Positions 21,135 to 31,672 of a stretch of DNA of 64,000 nucleotides are shown one piece after another. The translations under genes were made by a program, and so were the position numbers. Positions within the stretch are counted from its first letter, which is position 1. Each line of letters opens with the position of its first letter. Origin of the DNA: Novosphingobium sp. PC22D (lineage in GTDB: Bacteria > Pseudomonadota > Alphaproteobacteria > Sphingomonadales > Sphingomonadaceae); NCBI RefSeq assembly GCF_002556635.1, contig NZ_MWMO01000019.1, positions 16,833 to 80,832 on the forward strand, in the 5' to 3' direction. The notes beneath the pieces were generated by a model. The model saw only the letters and a program-made list of their open reading frames with translations. It was not told the DNA's origin and did no database searches.

Positions 21135-21771
21135 GGATGGTCGTGATGACGTCGGCGCCCAGCTTCTTGCGGATGCGCGTCACGAAAACTTCGATGGTGT
21201 TGGAATCGCGGTCGAAATCCTGATCGTAGATATGCTCGATCAGCTCCGTCCGGCTGACCACCTTGCCCTTGTGGTGCATCAGGTAGGACAGCAGCTTGTA
21301 CTCCTGCGCGGTGAGCTTGACCGGCTCTCCGGCCAGTGTCACGCGCCCCGAACGCGTGTCGAGCCGCACGTCGCCCGCGGTCAGTTCGCTGGAGGTATTG
21401 CCCGAGGCGCGGCGGATCAGCGCGCGCAGGCGGGCGATCAGCTCCTCGGTCTGGAACGGCTTGGCAAGATAGTCGTCCGCGCCCGCATCGAGCCCGGCCA
21501 CCTTGTCCGACCAGCTATCGCGCGCGGTGAGCACCAGCACCGGGAAATTGCGGCCTTCACGCCGCCACATGCCGAGCACGGTCAGTCCGTCGATCTCGGG
21601 CAGGCCCAGGTCGAGGATCACCGCGTCGTATTCTTCGGTGGAGCCGAGGAAGTGCCCGTCCTCGCCGTCGGTCGAGAGGTCCACCGCATATCCGTTCTGT
21701 TCCAGCGTCGTCTTGAGCTGGTTGCCGAGCGTGGGTTCATCCTCGACGATCAGGATGCGCAATGCACTCAC
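21085..21771 (-). CDS. Response regulator, FeuP/PhoP-like (OmpR family)
   Basis: 228 residues: receiver with VEDEP, phospho-Asp in VILDLGLPEID and Lys in LAKPFQ; winged helix with KLTAQEYKLLSYLMHHKGKV and RIRKKLGADVITTIRGLGYS. GTG at 21771 is chosen because GAGGGGA sits 6 bases upstream and MSALRILIVEDEP is the canonical FeuP beginning. FeuP homologues are essential or virulence/envelope regulators in some alphaproteobacteria. Confidence 0.94.
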   Translation of the reverse strand: MSALRILIVEDEPTLGNQLKTTLEQNGYAVDLSTDGEDGHFLGSTEEYDAVILDLGLPEIDGLTVLGMWRREGRNFPVLVLTARDSWSDKVAGLDAGADDYLAKPFQTEELIARLRALIRRASGNTSSELTAGDVRLDTRSGRVTLAGEPVKLTAQEYKLLSYLMHHKGKVVSRTELIEHIYDQDFDRDSNTIEVFVTRIRKKLGADVITTIRGLGYSLDDPADAPRT

Positions 21772-21888
21772 TCCCCTCGATGATTGCTGTTGGTTCTTGT
21801 TACAAATGGGGATTCGGGCTTGCCCGGTCAAGCAAACGCGCGGTGATTCCCCCCGGTTCCCGGCGGGGCGATGCCCGGTCTGGTCCGC

Positions 21889-22185
21889 CTAGCGCGAGCG
21901 CGAGATGATCCGTCCGGTCCGCGCATCGACATCGACGTCGATCGCCTGAATGCCTTCGAGAAACCGCAGCCGGTAGATGTTCTCGACCGGATAGTAGGTG
22001 AAGCCGATGTAGTTCTTGCCGCGCATCTTGGGCAGCACGATCGCCTCGATCTGCCGGCTGGTGAGCGCGCCGCCGTTGCGCACGTTGCTGCGCGCACTCG
22101 CCTGTTCGCCGCCGTTCTTGTCGGCAAGGACGGGCGCCGTCGGCAGCGCGACGGCAAGCGCCAGCATCAGGAGGGATCGTTTCAT
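21889..22185 (-). CDS. Periplasmic PepSY-domain protein
   Basis: 98 residues with signal peptide MKRSLLMLALAVALPTAPVL (cleavage after LA) and a PepSY fold: LTSRQIEAIVLPKM, then IYRLRFLEGIQAIDVDVDAR and TGRIISRSR. Lies immediately upstream of the FeuP/FeuQ pair on the same strand with 117 bases between, as in other alphaproteobacteria, so it may feed the sensor kinase. Confidence 0.85.
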   Translation of the reverse strand: MKRSLLMLALAVALPTAPVLADKNGGEQASARSNVRNGGALTSRQIEAIVLPKMRGKNYIGFTYYPVENIYRLRFLEGIQAIDVDVDARTGRIISRSR

Positions 22186-22258
22186 GATGCCCGGTTGCAT
22201 AGACCGGACGGCTTGAACAAGCCGTGAATGCCCGTTCTTTCAGGATCGGGACAGCGAT

Positions 22259-22981
22259 CTAGCGGGTCATTTCATATTTCGCCGTCAGCGTCACCGCGGT
22301 TCCCACCTGCCCCGGCTCGATCGGCGTCGACTCGCGCCGCGCCGTCACCGTGATCGCCATCGGCATCGGCGGAGGCGAATAGGCGTTGTAGGTTTCCGAG
22401 ACCTCGAGAAGCCGCACGCCCGAATATCCCGCCATTGCGGCATATTCGCGAGCCTGCGCCCCAGCCCGCTCGAAAGCTGACTTGCGGCCCGCGACCCTTG
22501 CGGGCTCGTCCTTGCTCAGCGAGAAGTTCGGTCCGTAGACGTTGTTCGCCCCCGCGCCCACGAGCGCATCGAGCGTCTCGCCGATCTTCGTCATGTCGCG
22601 AAGCGTCACGTTCACCGAGTTGCTGGCGTCGTATCCCAGGAAGGTGGGCTGCTGGCCGTCGTTGCGGTACTGGTACTGCGCGTTGAGATTGAAGTTCGAG
22701 GTCTGGATATCCTCGCGGCGAATGCCCAACGCCTTGAGCTTGTCGATCACCTTGGTCATCTGCGCCGCGTTCTGGCGCAGCGCCGCGCTGGCGCTCGGCG
22801 CGCGCACGGTAACGCCCGCGCCGACGATGGCGGTATCGGGTTCGGACATCACGGTTTCGGTGATGGTCAATTCGACGACGGGGTTCTCGACGGCGATCTG
22901 CACCTCAGCCGCGCGGGCAACGATCGGCGCCGCGAGCGGACTGGCGGCGGCGGCCAGGAGAAGCAGGGCGGTAAGACGCAT
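22259..22981 (-). CDS. SIMPL-domain (DUF541) periplasmic protein
   Basis: 240 residues with signal peptide (MRLTALLLLAAAASPLAAPI, cleavage after ARA). DUF541 core: TETVMSEPDTAIVGAGV, KLKALGIRREDIQTSNFNLN, TLRDMTKIGETLDALVGAGA and the C-terminal TARRESTPIEPGQ. Family linked to oxidative stress and kinase signalling; role not defined. The start at 22981 fits the signal peptide; the longer frame extends into the divergent ABC-F upstream region. Confidence 0.88.
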   Translation of the reverse strand: MRLTALLLLAAAASPLAAPIVARAAEVQIAVENPVVELTITETVMSEPDTAIVGAGVTVRAPSASAALRQNAAQMTKVIDKLKALGIRREDIQTSNFNLNAQYQYRNDGQQPTFLGYDASNSVNVTLRDMTKIGETLDALVGAGANNVYGPNFSLSKDEPARVAGRKSAFERAGAQAREYAAMAGYSGVRLLEVSETYNAYSPPPMPMAITVTARRESTPIEPGQVGTAVTLTAKYEMTR

Positions 22982-23102
22982 GGAATGGCAACTTTCGATA
23001 TAGACGCTGGGATTGAACACGCCGGTGCCGCGATGGTTCCCGGCGCCGGGAAGCGGCCCGCTCGCTTGCCAAGCCCCGGCCCCGGCGGCTAGGGGCGCGC
23101 GG

Positions 23103-24887
<1,785 letters not shown>

Positions 24888-25024
24888 GAAGCTTTCACGG
24901 GCTTGCGCTCCCCATGCCCGGCACCGCTCATCCTGAACCTGTCGATTTTCCCTTCGGCCTTGGCTTTCGACGCGCCCCGCCTCAGGATCGCGCTTCCGAA
25001 CGGCACAACGGAATCAGGGGACAA

Positions 25025-26386
25025 ATGGTAATGAGGGCCTTTCACAAGACGATGACGCTCGCACTCGCGCTCGCGGCAGGTGCGATTCCGCCGCAAGTGC
25101 TCGCCGCCGACGGGCTGAGCGAGGCGGTGGCCGCGGACTACGACGCGAAGCTCGAGGCGCTGTTCCTAGATTTCCACCGCAACCCGGAGCTTTCGCACAA
25201 GGAGCTTCGCACCGCCGGCATCATCGCGAGGGAACTGCGGGCGGTCGGTGTGGACGTCACCGAAGGCGTCGGCGGAACCGGCGTGGTCGGCGTGATGCGG
25301 AACGGGGCCGGGCCGACCGTGCTGGTTCGCGCCGACATGGATGGGCTGCCGATCGAGGAGGCGAGCGGGCTGGCCTATGCCTCGAAGGCGCGGCAGGTCG
25401 ATGTCGAGGGGATCGAGCAGCCGGTGATGCACGCCTGCGGGCATGACGTGCACATCACCTCGCTGATCGGCACTGCGCGGCGCCTCTCCGAATTGAAGGA
25501 TCGATGGAGCGGCACCGTCGTCTTCATCGCCCAGCCCGCCGAGGAGCGCGTCAACGGCGCCTCCGCGATGCTCGAGGACGGCCTCTACGAACGCTTTCCC
25601 AAGCCCGACTACGCGCTGGCGTTCCACGTCGGCGCCCCGCTCGCCACGGGCCGGATCGAAATCCAGCCGGGAATCACCGCATCGACCTCGGATTCGGTCA
25701 ACATAACCATCCACGGCGTCGGCACGCACGGCGCCTATCCGCACGCCGGCAAGGACCCGATCGTGATCGGCGCGGAGATCGTCATGGCGCTCCAGACGAT
25801 CGTCTCGCGCGAGATTTCGCCGCTGCAACCGGCGGTCGTCACCGTCGGCGCGTTCCATGCCGGAGCCAAGCACAACATCATCTCGGACCGCGCCGAGCTG
25901 CAACTCACCGTGCGCTCTAACGACAACGAAGTGCGCGACAAGCTGATCGCCGCGATCGAGCGGATCGCCAAGGGCGTCGGGCGGATGAACGGCTTGCCCG
26001 ACGACATGCTGCCCGAGATCGAAATCGTCCAGTCGACCCCGGTGACGATCAACGACAAGACCGTCACCGAGCGGATCGAGAAAGCCTTCACCACCCATTT
26101 CGGCGCCGACACGATCGTCACCGATTCGCCGCAGACCGGCATGGGCGCCGAGGACTTCGGCGTGCTGGTGACGCCCAACACCGATGTGCCGGGCGTTTAC
26201 TTCAATGTCGGCGGCACGCCCAAGGCCGAACTCGACGCGCTGGAGAAGGCGGGCAAGCCCGAACCGGCGCACCACTCGCCGTTCTTCAAGATCGCGCCGG
26301 AACCGGCGGTCACGCTCGGCACCGAAGCGATGACGGTGGCCGTGTTCGACCTCCTCGCCCCCGATGCCGGCGCAGCTGCGGACTAG
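25025..26386 (+). CDS. Exported M20-family amidohydrolase/peptidase
   Basis: 453 residues. Signal peptide (MVMRAFHKTMTLALALAAGA, cleavage after VLA) and M20 metallopeptidase core: RADMDGLPIEEASGL, HACGHDVHITSLIG (metal ligands), QPAEERVNGA with the catalytic/metal-binding Glu pair, dimerisation domain around GVGTHGAYPHAGKD and the C-terminal MGAEDFG. Resembles aminoacylase/indole-acetyl-amino-acid hydrolases; substrate not determinable. ATG at 25025 has AGGGGA 6 bases upstream; 25031 is possible. Confidence 0.9.
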   Translation: MVMRAFHKTMTLALALAAGAIPPQVLAADGLSEAVAADYDAKLEALFLDFHRNPELSHKELRTAGIIARELRAVGVDVTEGVGGTGVVGVMRNGAGPTVLVRADMDGLPIEEASGLAYASKARQVDVEGIEQPVMHACGHDVHITSLIGTARRLSELKDRWSGTVVFIAQPAEERVNGASAMLEDGLYERFPKPDYALAFHVGAPLATGRIEIQPGITASTSDSVNITIHGVGTHGAYPHAGKDPIVIGAEIVMALQTIVSREISPLQPAVVTVGAFHAGAKHNIISDRAELQLTVRSNDNEVRDKLIAAIERIAKGVGRMNGLPDDMLPEIEIVQSTPVTINDKTVTERIEKAFTTHFGADTIVTDSPQTGMGAEDFGVLVTPNTDVPGVYFNVGGTPKAELDALEKAGKPEPAHHSPFFKIAPEPAVTLGTEAMTVAVFDLLAPDAGAAAD

Positions 26387-26389
26387 CCG

Positions 26390-28198
26390 TCAGCCCATCC
26401 GCAGCTTCGCCGCAATCCGCTGATCGACGCGCTTCTCGAGCAGGTCGAGCGGCATCAGTCCCTCGCTCAGCACCGCGTGGAACCACGGCAGGCTGAACTT
26501 GTCGCCCAGTTTCGTCTGGGCGCGCCGGCGCAGTTCGAGCCACTTGTTGTGGCCGATCTTGTAGCTGCAGGCCTGCCCCGGCTGCGTGCAATAGCGCTCG
26601 ATCTCGCGCTGGCTGCGCGCCTGCGGGAAGGCGACGGTATCGACGAGGTACCGGGTCGCCTTCTCGCGGCTCCAGCGCTTGGCGTGAATGCCGGTATCGA
26701 CCACCAGCCGCGCGGCGCGGAACAGGAACGACTGGAGGTAGCCGGCCTTCTCGATTCCCGAGTAGCCGCCCAGTTCGTCGGCGAGCTGCTCGGCATAGAG
26801 CGCCCAGCCCTCGCCGTAGGCCGAAATGAACAACGTGCGCAGCAACAGCGGCACGTCGCCCGCCGTCGCCGCGTAGCTGAGCTGCAGGTGATGGCCGGGA
26901 ACGCCCTCGTGGTAGGTCAGCGAGGGGAGCTGGTATTTCGGCCAGTCGGCCGTGTCCTTGAGGTTGATCCAGTAGATCGCGTCGCGCGACCCGTCGAGCG
27001 CGGCACGCGAGTAATAGCCGTTCGACGCGCCGTCCTGAATCGCGGGCGGCACGCGGCGGATCTCGAGCGGCTTGTCGGGCACGTTCATGAAGGCCCTGGG
27101 CAGCAACGTCTTCATCTGCGCCACGCCATGGTTCAGGCTGGCGATCAGCGCTTCGCGGCCCGCGTCGGTGTTGGCGTAGACTTGCTCGGGCCGGGTGTTG
27201 AGCTTGGCCAGCCGCTCGCCCACGCTGCCGCCGGTGATCCCGGCATCGCCGAGGATTTCCTCGAGTTGCGCGCTGATCTCGGCGACTTGCCGCAAACCGA
27301 TCTCATGGACCGCCTCGGGCGCGAGATCGGTCGTGGTGCTGTCCTTGAGCGCGGCGGCATAGATCGCCTCACCCTGATCAAGCCGCCAGACGCCGTCGCC
27401 CTCGGGCGTCCTGCCGCGCAGTTCGGCCATCAGCGCGGCCTGCCGGTCGAGCGCGGGATAGACCTCGGCCTCGACGATCTTCGCGGCCCGCGCGCGCCAG
27501 TCTCCGGCGATGCCCTTGGCTTCGGCGCGGCGCGCGACCGAATCGGCCAGTCCCGAAGCCTCGGGCCCGGGTTCGCGCAGCTTGCCCATCTGACCCAGCG
27601 TCAGATCGATCGACCAGCCGGGCGCGATCACCCCGCGCGGCGCGAGATCGCGCTGGTAGGCGGTCTCCTCGTCGAGCACTTCGGCGAAGGCGGAAAGCCG
27701 CGAAAGGTAGGCTTCGGCGTCGGCGGCCTCCTCGATCGTGTGCTGGCTGTTGAGGAAATCGGGAATGCCGAAATAGGCGCCGCCCTGCTGGAAGATCGGA
27801 TAGGGCCGCCGGATCGAATCGAGTTCGAACGGGACCGCGGCGAGCCGCTGGCGATAGACGTACAACGCGACTTCGCGCTGGTTTTGCGCCGCAGGGCTGA
27901 GCGTCGCCGGATCGACCGCCTCGATCGCGGCGAGCCCGGCACGGTTGCGCGCCACGGTCTTCGCGTGGCCCGCGCTGCTTTCGTCATCGAGCCGCGATTT
28001 GAGCGCGGCGCGCTCGCCCTTGTCGAGACCGCTAGCGGTCGCCGATTCGGGCGAGGCATCGATCCCGGCGTAGAACAGCTCGTCGAGCAGGGCGGCGAAG
28101 GCCTCGTCCCCCGAGGCCGCCGCGAAAGCGGGCGCGGTGCTGACGGTGCCGACGGCCACAGCGGCGGCGCTGGCGGAGAGGAATTGGCGACGGTGCAT
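26390..28198 (-). CDS. DUF885 family Tat-exported putative metallopeptidase
   Basis: 602 residues. A twin-arginine signal (MHRRQFLSASAAAVAVGTVS) suggests folded export to the periplasm. The DUF885 core has the zinc motif YHEGVPGHHLQL and downstream GEGWALYAEQLADELGG (Glu ligand) and the C-terminal IGHNKWLELRRRAQ, QACSYKIGHNK. Likely a zinc dipeptidase/exopeptidase. It faces the M20 peptidase end to end (4 bases). Confidence 0.9.
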   Translation of the reverse strand: MHRRQFLSASAAAVAVGTVSTAPAFAAASGDEAFAALLDELFYAGIDASPESATASGLDKGERAALKSRLDDESSAGHAKTVARNRAGLAAIEAVDPATLSPAAQNQREVALYVYRQRLAAVPFELDSIRRPYPIFQQGGAYFGIPDFLNSQHTIEEAADAEAYLSRLSAFAEVLDEETAYQRDLAPRGVIAPGWSIDLTLGQMGKLREPGPEASGLADSVARRAEAKGIAGDWRARAAKIVEAEVYPALDRQAALMAELRGRTPEGDGVWRLDQGEAIYAAALKDSTTTDLAPEAVHEIGLRQVAEISAQLEEILGDAGITGGSVGERLAKLNTRPEQVYANTDAGREALIASLNHGVAQMKTLLPRAFMNVPDKPLEIRRVPPAIQDGASNGYYSRAALDGSRDAIYWINLKDTADWPKYQLPSLTYHEGVPGHHLQLSYAATAGDVPLLLRTLFISAYGEGWALYAEQLADELGGYSGIEKAGYLQSFLFRAARLVVDTGIHAKRWSREKATRYLVDTVAFPQARSQREIERYCTQPGQACSYKIGHNKWLELRRRAQTKLGDKFSLPWFHAVLSEGLMPLDLLEKRVDQRIAAKLRMG

Positions 28199-28276
28199 GG
28201 AAGTTGTCCATTTCTGAAATTTTCTGTGCTGTCGCGTTTGCCCCCATTGCGCACAGGCCGCAAGCCCGAGCGACCC

Positions 28277-28756
28277 TCAGCCGATCCGGTAGAAGTCGGC
28301 CACGCGATCGAGCGCGAGGCGGAGCACAAGCTTGCCGCTGCGCGTCGGCCAGCCAAGCGCGCGTTCGGCATCGGGCAGTCCCTCGCCCGCGCAGACGACG
28401 CGCCACAGGATATCCGACAATCCGGAGCCGGCGGCGGCGACGGCACCATCGAACCGGGCCTTGGCGGCAATCTGGCGTTCGGTCGGGCTCAATCCCGCGT
28501 CGGGACCGCCTTTCGTCCGCACCGGATCCCAGCGCATCGTCAGACGCTGACTGAGCTGGGCGAACTCCCAATCCGCCCGCAGCCGCTCGCCGGCGTCGAA
28601 TTGCCGCTCGTCGAGATGGCCGCGCGCGTGGAGCCAGGCGACCGGCGACTCGGCGAGATTGACGGTGGCGGTGCGACGCCCCCGCGCGGCCCCCGCACGC
28701 CGCCTCGGCCCTTCCTCGGTAAGTTCGCGTTCGACGAGATGGCGCTTCACGGGCAT
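28277..28756 (-). CDS. DUF6456-domain protein
   Basis: 159 residues. Conserved features of this alphaproteobacterial family: SPVAWLHARGHLDERQFDAG, GERLRADWEFAQL, VVCAGEGLPDAERALGWPTR and SGKLVLRLALDRVADFY. Function unknown; the second half looks like a helical DNA-binding/replication-related fold found in chromosomal and phage genes. Start at MPVKRHLVE; 78 bases upstream of the DUF885 gene and probably independent. Confidence 0.75.
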   Translation of the reverse strand: MPVKRHLVERELTEEGPRRRAGAARGRRTATVNLAESPVAWLHARGHLDERQFDAGERLRADWEFAQLSQRLTMRWDPVRTKGGPDAGLSPTERQIAAKARFDGAVAAAGSGLSDILWRVVCAGEGLPDAERALGWPTRSGKLVLRLALDRVADFYRIG

Positions 28757-28849
28757 TTCCTCCTTCGCTGGTCAGACGATTCGACACTTGCCCAATCGCG
28801 AGGTCTGTAGGAAAGCCTTGAACCGATTTGGTTCTCCGGGATCGTTCGC

Positions 28850-29416
28850 ATGATCAACCGCATCCGGGATGTCCGCAAGGCCAAGGGGCTTACCCTCGCC
28901 GACGTGGCGGCGCGTTGCACCCCACCCACCACGGCGCAGACGGTGGGCCGGCTGGAGACGGGCACCCGCACCCTCTCGCTCGACTGGATGAACCGGATCG
29001 GTGCCGCGCTGGATGTCGAGCCGACGCTGCTCGTGCGCGGCGAGGAAGCCGACGGCCCCAAGGTCGTCGCGCGGCTGATCGACAAGGACGTCGAATCGAT
29101 CGGCAAGCCGCGCGAGGCGGTGCTTCACCACGGCTCGTCGGGCGATATCGTAGTCATCGAAGTCGAGGTGAGCAGCGGCGAATACCGGGCGGGCGACCAG
29201 ATCTGGTTGCGCATGGTCTCGCCCGAAGACCTCGCCCGGCACATCAATCGCGACGTGCTCGTCGCCCGGGCCGAAGGACGATTCGCTTTCGGACGTCTGT
29301 TCGACAGTGACGGCCCCCGCGTGGGGGTGCTACCGCTCGGCACAGGACAAAGGCAGATCGTTATCGAACACCCGCTCTGGATCGCGGTCGCCTATATGCT
29401 GGTCAGGACCTTCTAG
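28850..29416 (+). CDS. XRE-family regulator with S24-like C-terminal domain
   Basis: 188 residues. N-terminal helix-turn-helix (residues 1-60: IRDVRKAKGLTLADVAARC, TVGRLETGTRTLSLDWMNRI, AAL). The C-terminal part (SGEYRAGDQIWLRM, RAEGRFAFGRLFDSDG) resembles the LexA/S24 dimerisation fold but no Ser-Lys dyad is obvious, so probably non-cleaving. Stops 1 base before the glycosyltransferase start; the two are co-transcribed. Confidence 0.85.
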   Translation: MINRIRDVRKAKGLTLADVAARCTPPTTAQTVGRLETGTRTLSLDWMNRIGAALDVEPTLLVRGEEADGPKVVARLIDKDVESIGKPREAVLHHGSSGDIVVIEVEVSSGEYRAGDQIWLRMVSPEDLARHINRDVLVARAEGRFAFGRLFDSDGPRVGVLPLGTGQRQIVIEHPLWIAVAYMLVRTF

Positions 29417-29417
29417 C

Positions 29418-30644
29418 TTGCGCATTCTTTCCCTTGCGACGCTCTTCCCCAATCCCGTTCGCCCCTCATTCGGCATCTTCGTCGGCAACCAGATGCGCGC
29501 GGTTTCGACCCGGGACGACGTCGATCTGACGATGATCAGCCCGATCGGCGTGCCGCCCTGGCCGCTTTCGCGCCGCGAGCCCTACGACAAGCTGAAGCGC
29601 ATTCCCGACATGAGCGACGAAGTCGGGCTTCCGGTCCACTATCCCAAGTTCACGCTTTTCCCCCGCATCGGCGGCGATTCGAACCCCAGCCGCATCCTGT
29701 CCGCTGTGCTGCCGCTCGCCGAAAAGCTCCATGCCGAAAAGCCGTTCGACATCGTCGATGCCCAGTTCTTCTTTCCCGACGGCCCGGCCGCTGCGAAGAT
29801 CGCGCGCAAGCTCGGCCTGCCGCTGACCATCAAGTCGCGCGGCGGCGACATCCACTACTGGGGCAAGCGCTCCTCGGCGCTCGCGCAGATGCTTGAAGCC
29901 GCGCGCCAGTCGGCAGGCATGCTCGCGGTGAGTCGGGCGCTGCGCGAAGACATGATCGCGCTCGGCATGCCCGCCGACCGCATCGCGGTGCATTACACCG
30001 GGCTCGACCGCGAGCGCTTCCACCCGATCGAGCGCGGTGCCGCCCGGGCGCTCGTGTCGGCGATGCCCAACCTCGGCATCTGGTCGGAAGGCCCGCTGAT
30101 CGTCACGCCGGGCGCGCTGATCGAGCGCAAGGGGCAACGCCTCGCGATCGCCAGCCTCACGCATCTGCCCGAAGCGCGGCTGGCGCTCGCCGGCGTCGGC
30201 GAGGAGGAGCAGTCGCTGCGCCAGCTCGCCAAGGATCTCGGCGTTGCCGACCGAGTGCACTTCCTCGGCCTGGTGCCGCACGACGTATTGCCGCAGCTTC
30301 TCTGTGCGGCCGACGTGGTGGTGCTGCCTTCGAGCAGCGAAGGGCTGGCCAACGTGTGGATCGAGGCGCTGGCTTGCGGCACGCCGCTGGTCATCCCCGA
30401 TATCGGCGGCGCCTCCGAGATCGTGCGCGACCGCGCCGCCGGCCGCCTGGTCGAGCGCGACGCGACCTCGATCGCCGAAGCCGTCACCGACATTCTCGCC
30501 GATCCGCCGGCGCAAACCGACGTCGCCGCGCACGCACGCAACTTCAGCTGGAGCGTCAACGCCGAGAACCTGGTGCGGTTCTGGCAGGACGTGCTCGCGG
30601 GAAACGCCGTCGGCCTGCGCGAACCCGAGCCCGCCGCGAGCTGA
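29418..30644 (+). CDS. Glycosyltransferase family 4
   Basis: 408 residues. The start is a TTG one base after the preceding stop (leading to LRILSLATLFPNPVRPSFG, the expected GT4 N-terminus); no ATG is better placed. GT-B fold: N-terminal Rossmann opening GIFVGNQMRAV, donor-binding C-terminal half with VTPGALIERKGQRLAIASL and the EX7E motif in EGLANVWIEALACGTPLVIP. Likely transfers a sugar to a surface glycan or glycolipid. Confidence 0.88.
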   Translation: MRILSLATLFPNPVRPSFGIFVGNQMRAVSTRDDVDLTMISPIGVPPWPLSRREPYDKLKRIPDMSDEVGLPVHYPKFTLFPRIGGDSNPSRILSAVLPLAEKLHAEKPFDIVDAQFFFPDGPAAAKIARKLGLPLTIKSRGGDIHYWGKRSSALAQMLEAARQSAGMLAVSRALREDMIALGMPADRIAVHYTGLDRERFHPIERGAARALVSAMPNLGIWSEGPLIVTPGALIERKGQRLAIASLTHLPEARLALAGVGEEEQSLRQLAKDLGVADRVHFLGLVPHDVLPQLLCAADVVVLPSSSEGLANVWIEALACGTPLVIPDIGGASEIVRDRAAGRLVERDATSIAEAVTDILADPPAQTDVAAHARNFSWSVNAENLVRFWQDVLAGNAVGLREPEPAAS

Positions 30645-30678
30645 TCGCGCAGACCGCTCCGGCGGGCAGGGCGCGCCG

Positions 30679-31659
30679 TCAGCCGCCGCGTTCGCGGGCG
30701 AGCCGCTCCTGCCGGTCCATCTCGCTTTCCTTCGGGACGAAGCTGTCAGTGCTCACGCGCAGCCAGATCAGGATCGGCGCGGCCATGTAGATCGAGCTGT
30801 AGGTGCCCACGAAGATGCCCAGCACGATCGCGGCGGTGAGGCCGAACAGGCTTTCCGGACCGAAGAACAGCAGCGGCAGCAGTGCGATCAGCAGCGTGGC
30901 CGAGGTCATCACCGTGCGCGCCAGCGTCTCGTTCACCGAAAGGTCGAGCAGTTCGACGATCGGCATTCGGCGATACTTCTTCAGGTTCTCGCGGATACGG
31001 TCGTAGACCACGATCGTATCGTTGAGCGAATAGCCGATGATGGCGAGGATCGCGGCAATGATCTGGAGGCTGAATTCGAGCTGGAACAGCGCGAACATCC
31101 CCAGCGTCAACGACACGTCGTGGAACAGCGCGAAGAGCGCCCCCACACCGAACTGCCACTCGAAGCGCACCCAGATGTAGATCGCGATCGCCAGCATCGC
31201 CGCGAGCAGCGCATAGATCGCCTTCTCGCGGAACTCGCCCGAGACCTTGCCCGAGACCGTATCGATCCCGTCGACCCGCACGTCGGCATGGTTGGCGCGC
31301 AGGGCGCCGACGATCTGGTTGCTGATCTTCTCGGCCATGCCGGGATTGCCCTCGGCCTCGGGCGGCAGCTTGGTGCGGATCGAGACTTCGTTCGGCGCGC
31401 CGAAGCGCTGGATCACCGGATCGCCGTAGCCGAGCCCGCCGACCAGATCGCGAAGTTCGGCGACCGGGGCTTCCTCTTCCTGGGTGAAGGCGACGCGGAT
31501 TTCCTGGCCTCCGGCGAAATCGACGCCGTAGTTGAGCCCCTGCGTCATCACCAGCGCCCAGCTCGCGATGATCAGGACCACACTGATGATGTAGAAGGGC
31601 ACGCGCCACTTGAGGAAGTGGATGTTGGTGTTCTCGGGAACCAGCTTGAGCAGTTTCAT
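30679..31659 (-). CDS. secF: Protein translocase subunit SecF
   Basis: 326 residues, six membrane segments, one large periplasmic loop. Conserved GVDFAGGQEIRV opening of the first periplasmic domain and the D-D/G region SLNDTIVVYDRIRENL, FNETLARTVMTS-like NETLARTVMTSATLLIALLP. Works with SecD in proton-driven completion of Sec export. It follows secD by 13 bases in one operon (yajC-secD-secF). Confidence 0.96.
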   Translation of the reverse strand: MKLLKLVPENTNIHFLKWRVPFYIISVVLIIASWALVMTQGLNYGVDFAGGQEIRVAFTQEEEAPVAELRDLVGGLGYGDPVIQRFGAPNEVSIRTKLPPEAEGNPGMAEKISNQIVGALRANHADVRVDGIDTVSGKVSGEFREKAIYALLAAMLAIAIYIWVRFEWQFGVGALFALFHDVSLTLGMFALFQLEFSLQIIAAILAIIGYSLNDTIVVYDRIRENLKKYRRMPIVELLDLSVNETLARTVMTSATLLIALLPLLFFGPESLFGLTAAIVLGIFVGTYSSIYMAAPILIWLRVSTDSFVPKESEMDRQERLARERGG

Positions 31660-31672
31660 CGTCCGGCCCTCC

